From VRUE01 sp963697915 (GTDB taxonomy: Bacteria; Actinomycetota; Thermoleophilia; Solirubrobacterales; 70-9), in NCBI GenBank assembly GCA_963697915.1, contig OY969103.1, positions 2,604,001 to 2,668,000 of the forward strand: DNA of 64,000 nt, in the 5' to 3' direction. The translations under genes were made by a program, and so were the position numbers. This document shows, in pieces, positions 1-9,165 of the stretch. The notes below the pieces were generated by a model. The model ran no database searches and was not told the origin of the DNA. It saw only the letters and a program-made list of their open reading frames with translations. The first letter of the stretch is position 1. Each line of letters starts with the position of its first letter.

Positions 1-3000
1 ACGGCAGCCACGAGTTCCAGGTTCGCGCGATCGACCAGGCGGGCAACGCCGACGGCAGCCCGGCGACCCACACCTGGACGATCGACACCACCGTACCGAC
101 GGTCACCGCCGACGCGCTCTCCAAGGCGCTCCTGAAAGCGGGGGAGACGTCGAACCTGACCTGGCACGCCGACGAGAACGGCAACTTCGCCCTGCGCGTC
201 GGCGGCGCCGACTGCGACACGGGCACGGTGATCGACTCCGGTACCTACTCGACCCAGCCCAACACCAGGGTCTCGCCGGTCGCCGCGGCCGCCCTCGCCG
301 AGGGCGCCAACACGCTGCGCCTCTGCCTGACCGATGCCGCCGGCAACCGCGGCAGCGCCACCCAGGCGATCAGCAGGGACACCGGCGCCCCCGACACCTC
401 GATCGGCGCCCTCAAACCGCCAACCCCCACCAACAGCACCGAGGCCGAGTTCGGCTTCACCGGGTCCGACCCCGGCGGCTCGGGCATCGCCTCCTTCGAG
501 TGCAAGCTCGACAGCGGCTCCTTCGAGCCCTGCTCCTCGCCGCGCAAATACACCGCTCTCGGTCAGGGCGCCCACAGCTTCGAAGTGCGCGCGATCGACC
601 AAGCGGGCAACGCCGACGGCAGCCCCGCGACCCACACCTGGACCGTCGACACGACGCCGCCGAGCGTCTCGATCGACACCGGGCCCACCGGCCTGACCAA
701 CGACTCGACCCCGACCTTCGCCTTCAGCTCCGAGCCCGGCGCGACCTTCGCCTGCTCGATCGACACCGGCACCGCCGACTTCGCCCCCTGCTCGGGCGCC
801 GGCACCCACACCCCGGCCGCACCGCTGAGCGACGGTCCCTACACCTTCCGCGTGCGGGCGACCGACGGCGCGACCAACCAGGCGGTCGCGACCCGGGGCT
901 TCAGTGTCGACACGGCAGCCCCGGCGGCCCCCGGGCTGACCGCGACCGTCCCTGCTTCTCCCGCCAACGACAACGCGCCGAAGATCGTCGGCAGCGCCTC
1001 CGCCGGCGTCATCGTCCGTCTCTACGCGAGCGCGGACTGCTCGGGCTCACCGCTCGCGACGGGTTCCGTGGCCGAGCTCGCTGCCGGGATCGAGGTCAGC
1101 GTCGGCAACGACACGCTCACCCAGTTCAGCGCCACGGCGACGACCGCGGCCAACAACACCTCGGGCTGCTCGGATCCGATCTCCTACCGCGAGGACTCGA
1201 CCGCACCCGAGACCCAGATCACGACGAAACCGGCGGCGGTGACCAAACTCACCACCGCCGAGCTCGGCTTCACCGGCTCTGACGCCGGCGGATCGGGCGT
1301 CGTCTCCTTCGAGTGCCGTCTCGACTCCAGCGCGCCGGGGGCATGGACGCCCTGCACCGACCCGCGCCAGCTAGCCGATCTCACCCCCGGCAGCCACAAG
1401 TTCGAGGTGCGCGCGATCGACAGCGCCGGCAACGCCGACGCCGAGCCCGCCGCCCACACCTGGACGGTCGACACGACGCCGCCGAGCGTCTCGATCGACG
1501 GTGGCCCGGAGAGCCTGACCAACGACCCGACCCCGACCTTCGCCTTCGGCTCCGAGCCCGGCGCGACGTTCGCCTGCTCGATCGACACCGGCGACGCCGA
1601 CTTCGCCCCCTGCTCGGGCGCCGGCACCCACACCCCGGCTTCACCACTCGGCGACGGTCCCTGGACCTTCCGCGTGCGGGTCACGGATCAGGCGGGCAAC
1701 CAGGCGATCGCGACCCGCGCCTTCGACGTCGACGCCACCGCGCCCGACACCGAGATCACCGCCCAGCCGCCGGCCCTGAGCGACAGCGACGTGGCGAGCT
1801 TCTCCTTCCAGGGCATCGATGCCGGCTCAGGCGTGACCTCCTTCGAGTGCAAGCTCGACTCAGGCTCCTTCGCCCCCTGTGCGCCCGGAATCGAGCTCAC
1901 CGATCTCGGCGAGGGCAGCCACAGCTTCCACGTGCGGGCGATCGACAGCGCCACCAACGCCGACGCCACTCCCGACACCCACACCTGGACGGTCGACACC
2001 GTCGCGCCCGAGACCGAGATCGAGAGCGGGCCCGACCCGATCTCGACCTCCGCCAGCGCCGTGTTCACCTTCGCCGGCAGTGACGACGGAGGCTCCGGCG
2101 TCGCCTCGCTGCAGTGCCGTCGCGACTCCGACGAGTGGATCGCGTGCGGCTCGCCGCGCTCCTTCAGCGCCCTTGCCGAGGGCAGCCACAGCTTCGCGGT
2201 CCGCGCTCTCGACCTGGCCGGGAACGTCGACCCGACCCCGGCCGAGTTCGAGTGGACGATCGACAGCCAGGATCCCGACACCGCGATCACCGTCAAGCCG
2301 AACGCGCTGACCAACAGCACGACGGCCGACTTCGCCTTCAGCGGCTCCGACCCGGGCGGCTCGGGCATCGCCTCCTTCGAGTGCAGGCTCGACAGCGGCG
2401 CCTTCGCCCCCTGCACGACCCCGCGCCAGCTCACCGCGCTCGGCCAGGGCTCCCACAGCTTCGAAGTGCGCGCGATCGACCAGGCGGGCAACGTCGACGG
2501 CAGCCCGGCCTCGCATGAATGGACGGTCGACACCGCGGCTCCGCAGACCTCGATCCAGTCCCAGCCGCCCGCCCAGACCGCCGCGTCGGCCGCGACCTTC
2601 GCCTTCTCCGGCGACGACGGATCCGGCTCCGGGGTCGCCTCCTTCGAGTGCCGCCTGGACTCCGGCGCCGCCGGGGCATGGCAGCCCTGCGCCTCGCCGC
2701 GCGAGTACACGTCCTTGCAGCAGGGCGATCACACCTTCGAGGTCCGGGCGATCGACGCCGCCGGCAACGCCGACTCGACGCCGGGCTCCTATTCGTGGGC
2801 CATCGACTCCACGCCGCCGAGCGTCTCGATCGACTCCGGTCCCGGCAGCGCGACCAACGACTCGACCCCGACCTTCACCTTCAGCTCCGAGCCCGGCGCG
2901 ACGTTCGAGTGCTCGATCGACACCGGCAGCGTCGAGTTCGGTCCCTGCTCGGGTGCCGGGACTCACACGCCGGCTTCACCGCTGGGCGAGGGCGCCTACG

Positions 3001-4133
3001 TCTTCCGCGTGCGCGCCGCCGACGCGGTCGGCAATGCCGGCGTGGCGACCCGCGGCTTCTCGGTCGACCTCACGGTCCCCACCGCACCGCAACTGACCGC
3101 GACCGATCCGGCCTCGCCCGCGAACGACAACTCGCCGCGGTTGACCGGCTCCGGCCCGGCGGGCACCACGATCCGCGTCTACGGCAACGCCGGGTGCAGC
3201 GGCAGCCCGCTCGCCACCACCACCGCCGCGGAGCTGGCGAGCGGGATCACGGTCAACGTCGCCGACGACACCATGACGCTGTTGAGCGCCACGGCGACGA
3301 GCGTCGCCGGCAACACCTCGGCCTGCTCGGAGCCCATCGCCTACGAGGAGGACTCGACCGCGCCCACCGTCCAGGTCGACTCCGGCCCGACCGGCGCGAC
3401 CAACGACCCGACCCCGACCTTCACCTTCAGCTCCGAGCCCGGCGCGACGTTCGAGTGCTCGATCGACACCGGCACCGCCGACTTCGCCCCCTGCTCGGGC
3501 GCCGGCACCCACACCCCGGCCGCACCGCTGAGCGACGGTCCCTACACCTTCCGCGTGCGCGCCGCCGATCAGGTCGGCAACCAGGCCGTGGCCACCCGCG
3601 CCTTCAGCATCGACACGAACCCCGACGTCGAAACGCCGGATGACGGCAACGGTGGCGGCAAGGGCTCGACCGGCAACCCCGGCGGCGACCCGCCGTCGGT
3701 GGCCGCAACCGCCAAGTACCTGCGCGTGGTCCGCGACTTGAAGACCGGCAAGGCACAGGTGGTCTTCGACGTCACCGGTCCCGGGGTCCTCTCGGCCCGC
3801 CCCGCCGAGATCGCCCAGGCCTCGAAGCGCCTACGGGCAGACAGCGAGACCGTCCGGGCCGCGGCGAGGACGCGACAGCTGCGGCTGCGCCAGCGCAGCA
3901 TCAAGCCGGCCATCGTGCGCGTTGCCCAGCCGGAAGAGGTGGCGCTGCCGATCGAGCTGACGGCAGCCGGCAAGAAGGCGCTCAAGGCGAGCCAGGCACT
4001 GAAGGTGAAGGTGCTGATCCGCTTCGAGACGGCGGCCGGCGCCCCGGCGACGTGGAAGCTCACCCTCACCCTGAAAAAGCGTCCGGCCAGCGTGACGAAG
4101 AGCACGCGGCCAAGGGGGCGGGCCGCAAGCTGA
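1..4133 (+). CDS. Giant Ig-like repeat surface/secreted protein, 5' end outside window
   Basis: The frame is open from the first bases (first full codon at 3) to the stop at 4133, so the N-terminus lies outside. About 1,376 residues are visible. They are built of three alternating beta-sandwich-like modules: one around FECKLDSGSF and VRAIDQAGN, a second around GATFACSIDTG and GTHTP, and a third around ASPANDN. Most modules carry a spaced Cys pair that could form a disulfide. A Gly/Asn linker follows near nt 3625-3700, then a Lys/Arg-rich C-terminal domain of about 140 residues. No LPXTG motif or C-terminal membrane helix is seen, so attachment is unclear. The architecture fits bacterial Ig-like adhesins or stalk proteins; the ligand is unknown. 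A GTG at 228 lies inside the repeat region and is not a credible start. Confidence 0.85.
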   Translation, partial: GSHEFQVRAIDQAGNADGSPATHTWTIDTTVPTVTADALSKALLKAGETSNLTWHADENGNFALRVGGADCDTGTVIDSGTYSTQPNTRVSPVAAAALAEGANTLRLCLTDAAGNRGSATQAISRDTGAPDTSIGALKPPTPTNSTEAEFGFTGSDPGGSGIASFECKLDSGSFEPCSSPRKYTALGQGAHSFEVRAIDQAGNADGSPATHTWTVDTTPPSVSIDTGPTGLTNDSTPTFAFSSEPGATFACSIDTGTADFAPCSGAGTHTPAAPLSDGPYTFRVRATDGATNQAVATRGFSVDTAAPAAPGLTATVPASPANDNAPKIVGSASAGVIVRLYASADCSGSPLATGSVAELAAGIEVSVGNDTLTQFSATATTAANNTSGCSDPISYREDSTAPETQITTKPAAVTKLTTAELGFTGSDAGGSGVVSFECRLDSSAPGAWTPCTDPRQLADLTPGSHKFEVRAIDSAGNADAEPAAHTWTVDTTPPSVSIDGGPESLTNDPTPTFAFGSEPGATFACSIDTGDADFAPCSGAGTHTPASPLGDGPWTFRVRVTDQAGNQAIATRAFDVDATAPDTEITAQPPALSDSDVASFSFQGIDAGSGVTSFECKLDSGSFAPCAPGIELTDLGEGSHSFHVRAIDSATNADATPDTHTWTVDTVAPETEIESGPDPISTSASAVFTFAGSDDGGSGVASLQCRRDSDEWIACGSPRSFSALAEGSHSFAVRALDLAGNVDPTPAEFEWTIDSQDPDTAITVKPNALTNSTTADFAFSGSDPGGSGIASFECRLDSGAFAPCTTPRQLTALGQGSHSFEVRAIDQAGNVDGSPASHEWTVDTAAPQTSIQSQPPAQTAASAATFAFSGDDGSGSGVASFECRLDSGAAGAWQPCASPREYTSLQQGDHTFEVRAIDAAGNADSTPGSYSWAIDSTPPSVSIDSGPGSATNDSTPTFTFSSEPGATFECSIDTGSVEFGPCSGAGTHTPASPLGEGAYVFRVRAADAVGNAGVATRGFSVDLTVPTAPQLTATDPASPANDNSPRLTGSGPAGTTIRVYGNAGCSGSPLATTTAAELASGITVNVADDTMTLLSATATSVAGNTSACSEPIAYEEDSTAPTVQVDSGPTGATNDPTPTFTFSSEPGATFECSIDTGTADFAPCSGAGTHTPAAPLSDGPYTFRVRAADQVGNQAVATRAFSIDTNPDVETPDDGNGGGKGSTGNPGGDPPSVAATAKYLRVVRDLKTGKAQVVFDVTGPGVLSARPAEIAQASKRLRADSETVRAAARTRQLRLRQRSIKPAIVRVAQPEEVALPIELTAAGKKALKASQALKVKVLIRFETAAGAPATWKLTLTLKKRPASVTKSTRPRGRAAS
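400..3615 (+). repeat. Tandem coding repeats of three Ig-like module types
   Basis: Within the large gene, type A modules lie at about 400-650, 1205-1475, 1738-1995, 2008-2262, 2272-2528 and 2545-2805. Type B modules lie at about 655-912, 1490-1735, 2815-3065 and 3362-3615. Type C modules lie at about 914-1200 and 3075-3350. The order A-B-C recurs, and nucleotide identity between same-type copies is high over long stretches, suggesting recent duplication or recombination. Confidence 0.85.
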
Positions 4134-4152
4134 CAGGTTTGCGCGCCGTTGT

Positions 4153-4857
4153 ATGTATATGAAAGCCGGAATCCAACGGCCAGCTAACGGTGCTGCCAAG
4201 CCGGTCGACCCCAAGACAGTGGTTGTCTGCGCGGAAGCCGCCGATCTGCGGCACCGCATCGCCAGAGCCCTGGTCGGGCAGAGCCTCTCCGTGGCCGCCA
4301 CGATCGACGAGCCGGCGGCGGTGGCCGACCTCGACCTCGACGCCTCGGCGATCGTCGTCCTCGCCTGTGACATCGACGAGGCCCGTGAGATGGCGGCCCT
4401 GCGCCGCCTCGCCCGCGAGGCGCCGAAGCCGGCGGTGGTCGTGATCTCCGCGCCGGCGACCGGGACCGGGGTGCGCCGGGCACTCGACGCCGGCGCCGAC
4501 GCCCTCGTCTTCGAGCCCGAACTCGAGCTCACCCTGCCGACCACGGTGCGTGCCGTCGCGATCGGGCAGTCGGTCGTCCCACGCCAGTTCCGCGCCAGTG
4601 TCGAGCGGCCGGTGCTCTCCCACCGCGAGAACCAGGTCCTGACCCTGGTCCGCGGCGGCCTCACCAACGCCGAGATCGCCGAGCGCCTCTTCCTCGCCGA
4701 GAGCACGATCAAGAGCCACCTCTCCTCGATCTTCACCAAGTTCGGCGTTCGCTCGCGCAAGGAGGTGGCGGCGGCGTTTGCCGACTCCGAGCCGGCGACG
4801 GAAAACGAGTTGGCACTGACCATGAGCCGTGAGTCGGCGGAAAGGGCAACAGCATGA
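4153..4857 (+). CDS. LuxR/NarL-type regulator with degenerate receiver domain
   Basis: 234 residues. The C-terminal 60 residues form a classic LuxR/GerE helix-turn-helix (LSHRENQVL, GLTNAEIAERL, STIKSHLSSIF), so this binds DNA. The N-terminal ~130 residues resemble a response-regulator receiver in predicted strand pattern, but the acidic pocket is poor and the conserved switch Lys-Pro near the end of the fold reads FEPE. It is probably an atypical, phosphorylation-independent receiver. Two in-frame ATGs (4153, 4159) are close together and no clear Shine-Dalgarno precedes either. Its stop overlaps the next start by ATGA, tying it to the aminotransferase gene. It may control the amino-sugar genes or the surface protein upstream (inference). 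Confidence 0.8.
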   Translation: MYMKAGIQRPANGAAKPVDPKTVVVCAEAADLRHRIARALVGQSLSVAATIDEPAAVADLDLDASAIVVLACDIDEAREMAALRRLAREAPKPAVVVISAPATGTGVRRALDAGADALVFEPELELTLPTTVRAVAIGQSVVPRQFRASVERPVLSHRENQVLTLVRGGLTNAEIAERLFLAESTIKSHLSSIFTKFGVRSRKEVAAAFADSEPATENELALTMSRESAERATA

Positions 4858-5984
4858 GCATCGCGACGAGGACGCCAGTCCCGTTCACCCGTCTCGACAA
4901 CGGCGACCCGGAGCTGCTCGCCGAGCTGCTCGCGGTGGTCGCCGACGTCAGCAGCCGCGCCGCCTTCACCCTCGGCGCCGAGGTCGAGGGCTTCGAGGCC
5001 GAGTTCGCCGCCTGGTGCGGGAGCGAGCACGCGGTAGGCGTCTCCTCCGGCACCGCCGCCCTGGAGCTCGCCCTGCGCGGGCTGGGCGTCGGCCCCGGCG
5101 ACGAGGTGATCGTTCCGACCAACAGCTTCATCGCCACCGCCGAGGCGGTCAGCGCCGCCGGCGCAATCCCCTGCCTGGTCGACGTCGACGAGGAGACCGC
5201 GGTGATCACGGCGGAGATCGTCGAGCGGGCGTTGACCCCGCGCACCCGCTGCGTGATCCCGGTTCACCTCTACGGCCGCACGGTCGAGATGGACCCGCTG
5301 CTCGCCCTCTGTCGCGAGCGCGGCCTGCTCGTCGTCGAGGACGCCTGCCAGGCCCACGGCTCGCGCCACCGCGGCCGGCCGGCCGGCTCGCTCGGCGACG
5401 CCGGCTGCTTCAGCTTCTACCCGACCAAGAACCTCGGCGCCTGGGGCGACGGCGGCGCGGTCACCACCGACGACCCCGAGCTCGCCGAGCGCCTGCGCCT
5501 GCTGCGCTCGCACGGCGAGGGGGCTCGGCACCACCACGAGATGCCCGCCCGCACCGACCGCCTCGACGCGCTGCAGGCGGCGATCCTGCGGCACAAGCTC
5601 GGCCGCCTCGACGAGGCCAACCGCGGCCGTCGCGAGGCGGGGGCGGCCCTGCGCGAGGCGCTGGCGGACGCGCCCGTGACGGCGCCGGCCGCGGTCAGCG
5701 CCGACGGCGATCATGTCTTCCACCTCTTCGTCGTGCGCTCGGCCCGGCGCGACGCGCTGCGCGAGTGCCTCGCCGCCCACGACGTCGCCAACGCGATCCA
5801 CTACCCGACCCCGATCCACCTGCAGCCGGCTTACGCCGACCTCGGGCTGGGCCCGGGCAGCCTGCCGGTCGCCGAGAAGCTCGCGGTCGAGAGCTGTTCG
5901 CTGCCGGTCTTCCCGACGATCTCCGCCGAGGAGATCGAGACGATTGCGGCCGCGGTCAACGGGTTCGATGGCGCTGAGCGCTGA
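4854..5984 (+). CDS. DegT/DnrJ/EryC1/StrS-family PLP sugar aminotransferase
   Basis: 376 residues, normal for the family. These enzymes transaminate keto-sugar nucleotides, usually with glutamate as donor, on the way to amino sugars of glycans or antibiotics. Visible features are the cofactor loop SSGTAALELAL near residue 65, the acidic ring partner EDACQAHG with Asp163, and the Schiff-base lysine Lys192 in YPTKNLGAWGDGG. It overlaps the regulator upstream by ATGA and the acetyltransferase downstream by 17 bp, so the three genes form one operon. The aminotransferase plus hexapeptide acetyltransferase pair is typical of 3- or 4-acetamido-deoxy sugar pathways (for example WlbE/WlbB or FdtB/FdtC types). 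The exact sugar cannot be read from sequence. Confidence 0.9.
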   Translation: MSIATRTPVPFTRLDNGDPELLAELLAVVADVSSRAAFTLGAEVEGFEAEFAAWCGSEHAVGVSSGTAALELALRGLGVGPGDEVIVPTNSFIATAEAVSAAGAIPCLVDVDEETAVITAEIVERALTPRTRCVIPVHLYGRTVEMDPLLALCRERGLLVVEDACQAHGSRHRGRPAGSLGDAGCFSFYPTKNLGAWGDGGAVTTDDPELAERLRLLRSHGEGARHHHEMPARTDRLDALQAAILRHKLGRLDEANRGRREAGAALREALADAPVTAPAAVSADGDHVFHLFVVRSARRDALRECLAAHDVANAIHYPTPIHLQPAYADLGLGPGSLPVAEKLAVESCSLPVFPTISAEEIETIAAAVNGFDGAER

Positions 5985-6468
5985 GGCGCCGGTCAACGAG
6001 GCGCCGCACCGGCTGCTGAACGGCGTCGAGCTCGGCGAGGACGTCGTCGTCCACGCCTTCACCAACCTCTATGGCTGCCGGATCGGAGATCGCTGCCGGA
6101 TCGGGACCTTCGTCGAGGTCCAGCGCGGGGTCGAGATCGGCGCCGCCTGCAAGATCCAGAGCCACACCTTCATCTGCGACGGGGTGCGGATCGGCGACGG
6201 GGTCTTCGTCGGCCATGGCGTCACCTTCGTCAACGACAAGCGCCCCCGCGCCACCGCCGCCGGCGGCGCCCTGCAGACCGAGGACGACTGGGAGCTGCTG
6301 ACCACTGTGATCGAGGACGGCGCCTCGATCGGCTCCGGCGCGACGATCCTCGGCGGCATCCGCGTCGGCCGCGAGGCGACGATCGGCGCCGGCGCCGTCG
6401 TCACCAAGGACGTCCCGCCCGGCGCCACCGTAGCCGGCAACCCCGCCCGCCCGCTGCCGGCCCGCTGA
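5968..6468 (+). CDS. Left-handed beta-helix (hexapeptide) sugar N-acetyltransferase
   Basis: 166 residues from ATG 5968; a longer open frame upstream is only the shadow of the aminotransferase. Hexapeptide repeats (isoleucine every sixth residue, as in IGDRCRIGTFVEV and IGSGATILGGIRVG) run through the protein, and the C-terminal PPGATVAGNPARPL is the usual end of the WbbJ/WlbB group. Such trimeric enzymes acetylate the amino group made by the adjacent aminotransferase using acetyl-CoA. It starts inside the end of the aminotransferase gene, implying coupled translation. Confidence 0.88.
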   Translation: MALSAEAPVNEAPHRLLNGVELGEDVVVHAFTNLYGCRIGDRCRIGTFVEVQRGVEIGAACKIQSHTFICDGVRIGDGVFVGHGVTFVNDKRPRATAAGGALQTEDDWELLTTVIEDGASIGSGATILGGIRVGREATIGAGAVVTKDVPPGATVAGNPARPLPAR

Positions 6469-6477
6469 GAGCCGCCG

Positions 6478-7455
6478 TCAGGCGACGACTGTCAGCGCGC
6501 CGGGGGTGATGCCGAGCTGGAGGCGGGTCTTCTCGCCGATGTAGTCGCCGTCGACCTGGACCGGGAAGGGGCGGGTGTCGCCGTCCTTGGTCTCCGAGAT
6601 CGAGCTCACGGTCGCCGACTCGATCCCCGCGTAGTGGTCGATCTGGCGGTGCCGCGCGCCCGGCTTGGTCTCGCTGAAGAGGCGCGGGATCAGCGTCGCC
6701 ATGTCGCGCATCGCGGCACGCTTGAGGACGCCGAGCGCCAGTGTCCCGTCGTCGATCTCCACCCCCTCGCAGACCCGGATCTGGCGGCTGGCGAAGTAGG
6801 TGAAGGGGTCGGAGTTCTGGGCCAGCGCGGTGATCCCCTCGCAGACCTCGTCGCCGACCTCGACCCGCAGCCGCACCGGGTTGATCAGGTACTTGCGGTA
6901 GAAGGCCGAGATCGCCGCCCAGCTGTAGTAGTAGGGGCCGGCCCGTGACTTGAGCCGCGGGTGGGCGTCGACGCGGCGCACCACGGTGGCGTCGATCCCG
7001 ACCCCGCAGGAGAAGACGAAATGGCGCTCGTCGACCTTGCCGAGGTCGATCTTGCGCGGCTCCCAATCGTCGACCAGGGCGAGCAGGTGCTCGGTCGCGT
7101 CGACGACGTCGTTGGGGATGCCGAGCGTGCGGCAGACGACGTTGGTCGAGCCGCCGGGCAGGACGAAGACCGGCACGTCGGTGCCGGCCAGCCCGTTGGC
7201 GACCTCGTTGAGCGTGCCGTCGCCACCGAAGGCGACGACGACGTCGTAGCCGTGGTCGCGCACCTCGCGGCCGATCTCGGTCGCGTGGTTCTGCGCCTCG
7301 GTGAGGATCGTCTCGACCTCGAAGCGCCCCTGCAGCGCGTAGACGACCAGGTTCTTGAGCCGGTCCGAGACCGTCGTCGCGTAGGGGTTGACGATGATCA
7401 GCATCCGCTTCTTGGCGGGCTTCCTCGATTTGCGGTGGGGGAGTTTGGGTTTCAT
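6478..7455 (-). CDS. Diacylglycerol/sphingosine-kinase-like lipid kinase (YegS/DagK family)
   Basis: 325 residues. The catalytic-domain signature GGDGT is at residues 77-81 and the family motif VFVLPGGSTNVVCRTLG follows, so an ATP-dependent lipid kinase acting on a membrane diacyl or isoprenoid lipid is likely. The N-terminus is very basic (KPKLPHRKSRKPAKKR), which could favour membrane association. The gene is convergent with the acetyltransferase, 9 bp away, and has no operon partner on its own strand. The substrate is not predictable. Confidence 0.85.
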   Translation of the reverse strand: MKPKLPHRKSRKPAKKRMLIIVNPYATTVSDRLKNLVVYALQGRFEVETILTEAQNHATEIGREVRDHGYDVVVAFGGDGTLNEVANGLAGTDVPVFVLPGGSTNVVCRTLGIPNDVVDATEHLLALVDDWEPRKIDLGKVDERHFVFSCGVGIDATVVRRVDAHPRLKSRAGPYYYSWAAISAFYRKYLINPVRLRVEVGDEVCEGITALAQNSDPFTYFASRQIRVCEGVEIDDGTLALGVLKRAAMRDMATLIPRLFSETKPGARHRQIDHYAGIESATVSSISETKDGDTRPFPVQVDGDYIGEKTRLQLGITPGALTVVA

Positions 7456-7823
7456 CCAGGACCGACGCCTACTCGGTGCAGTCGCTCTCGGGAGAGTTGA
7501 CCAGGCGTCTGACCGGCTTACGTGAGGCGATCTCGTGCTGGCGGAGCGTATTCCTATTCGCTGCCCTGGGGATCTTCTCGTCCAGGCCGCGAGGGGATGG
7601 TTTGCCGATCTGGTTTTATTGGCTTAAGTATTAGAACTAAAAACAATTCACTATTTCTTTATTAAAAGAGTTTTGTCATACAAAGTGGCTCACCCGTTTT
7701 CGCTGCTGGGTACGTAATCATTCTGATATTGGAACGTTGGCGTCTGTTACCTTCCGGCATCCCGTCGTCGGCGATTGAGCATGCTTTGGCGGAGTGAGGG
7801 ATCCGCAATAGAACCGGCAAGAA
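7456..7823. other. 368-bp gene-free gap with a strongly AT-rich core
   Basis: Around 7610-7690 the base composition falls to roughly a quarter GC, in sharp contrast to the surrounding genome. No plausible ORF, tRNA or terminator is visible. A short inverted repeat TTTGT-CAT-ACAAA lies near 7670-7685. The gap probably holds the promoters of the flanking divergent genes and may mark the edge of a horizontally acquired segment carrying the next gene. Confidence 0.6.
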
Positions 7824-9137
7824 ATGGCAACGCGCAAGACATTGGAATCGAATGGCAATTTCCGGCAGGCCTACTGGGAGTACAGGTCACGCGTGCTGGA
7901 GCCAACTGACGCCGCGGTCAGCAATCTGCTGCGGAAGTGGAAACGCCCGAAAACCTGGACGCCATACAAGAAGGACTTGCATGGCGTAACCGTGCATCAG
8001 CCAATCGCGAGAGGTATCACGAGGATCAAGCGGCTGGAGAGTGTTGAGGACAAGATTCGCCGCCACCCCGACTCAGCTGCCTTCGCGAATGGAATGGCGC
8101 CCGAGAGCTTCAAGAACATGCACGACACCCTCGGTGCCCGCGTCGTTGTGCATGTTCTCTCCGACTTGGCACTTGTTCACGACCTGCTTCACGCCGAAGA
8201 CGCGATCATCCTCACCGAAGAACCAACGGCGGCCTTGCCGGGAAACACCGCGGCCGACCTCGGCCTCACCGACGTCAAGGTCGAGTCCCCTCCGAGTGGC
8301 TACGCCTCGATCCACTACCGCGTTCGCTTGGCTGAGAAGGCAGCGGGCGCGTCCGAAAACCCGATATTCGAGATTCAAGTTCGGACGCTGGTCGAGGACG
8401 CCTGGGCTGAAGTCGAGCACCTGATCGGCTACAAGCGGGAGTCGAAGAGCCCGGAGGTGGGCAAGAACTTCTTCATCCTGAGTCAGATGCTCGGGGCGAT
8501 CGACAGTCACTTCGATCTGTTGAACGACAACATGAGACGGGCGCAGGACCAGGCGTTTGAACAGACGCCTGAGAAGACCGCCGAGCTGGGGCCGGACACG
8601 CTTCCGGGTGCGCTCCTCCGACTGGATGCCGACCTGATCTGCAACCAGCGGGAAGTAGACGGGATGCTTCGAGCCCTGAAGAGCCACGGGATCGTCACCG
8701 TCGACGACCTGAGCAGCAGGGGTAAAGGTCAGATAACCGAGATTCGCAGGCTCTGGAAACGCCAAGCGGAGCGGCCCGCTCAGACCTTTGACGTGATCAA
8801 TGTCCTCACCTGCATGAGCTCCAACGTCTCACTCGAGGAGGCCGTCGCCGAGGCGATAGACCGTGGGGGCAGATGGATTCGTCGCAGAGACTCACTGGAT
8901 CTCGAGAAACTTCTTCGGGCTCTGCGCGATTCGGGATTCGGGTTCATCGCTGACGACATCGGGCTCTACGAGACCGGTGACGTGCAGGACGTTCGAGCGG
9001 GGTGGGAAAGCGTCGCGAATTCCCAGCCCGGCGTCTTCGAGGTGCTGATGGCCCTCTACGCCCGCGCCAAGGGAGGCAAAGATCAGACGGCCAGTGGGGT
9101 GGGCGAGGAGCTGGCTCGATTTCTCGCGGCCAGCTAG
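7824..9137 (+). CDS. Solitary RelA/SpoT-domain (p)ppGpp-type nucleotide pyrophosphokinase
   Basis: 437 residues. Synthetase motifs are intact: the ATP-binding R-x-K-x6-K-type segment RIKRLESVEDKI (67-78), DTLGARVVV (101-109), the G-loop GYASIHYRV (159-167), and EIQVRT with AEVEH (184-199). There is no HD hydrolase domain, no TGS and no ACT domain, so this is not the housekeeping Rel but a single-domain synthetase with a long helical C-terminal extension of about 220 residues. Such stand-alone synthetases make ppGpp-like alarmones or, in toxin variants, modify tRNA. The gene has more AT-rich codon use than its neighbours and follows an AT-rich gap, suggesting transfer. No antitoxin-like neighbour is seen. 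Confidence 0.85.
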   Translation: MATRKTLESNGNFRQAYWEYRSRVLEPTDAAVSNLLRKWKRPKTWTPYKKDLHGVTVHQPIARGITRIKRLESVEDKIRRHPDSAAFANGMAPESFKNMHDTLGARVVVHVLSDLALVHDLLHAEDAIILTEEPTAALPGNTAADLGLTDVKVESPPSGYASIHYRVRLAEKAAGASENPIFEIQVRTLVEDAWAEVEHLIGYKRESKSPEVGKNFFILSQMLGAIDSHFDLLNDNMRRAQDQAFEQTPEKTAELGPDTLPGALLRLDADLICNQREVDGMLRALKSHGIVTVDDLSSRGKGQITEIRRLWKRQAERPAQTFDVINVLTCMSSNVSLEEAVAEAIDRGGRWIRRRDSLDLEKLLRALRDSGFGFIADDIGLYETGDVQDVRAGWESVANSQPGVFEVLMALYARAKGGKDQTASGVGEELARFLAAS

Positions 9138-9146
9138 ACCTTCGTG

Positions 9147-9165
9147 GACCGGCTAAGCGCCGGTC
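9147..9165. terminator. Possible bidirectional hairpin between convergent genes
   Basis: A 7-bp perfect stem (GACCGGC/GCCGGTC) with a 5-nt loop lies at the convergent ends of the alarmone synthetase and MBL genes. It overlaps the MBL stop codon. There is no U-run on either side, so terminator activity is uncertain. Confidence 0.3.

Noticed and set aside
400..3615. Regular repeats that might be mistaken for a CRISPR array
   Set aside because: The units are ~250 bp, in frame, of three types, and encode protein modules; no short direct repeats with unique spacers and no cas genes.
7600..7700. AT-rich segment as a replication origin
   Set aside because: No DnaA-box clusters and no dnaA, dnaN or parAB nearby; a promoter region or island edge is simpler.
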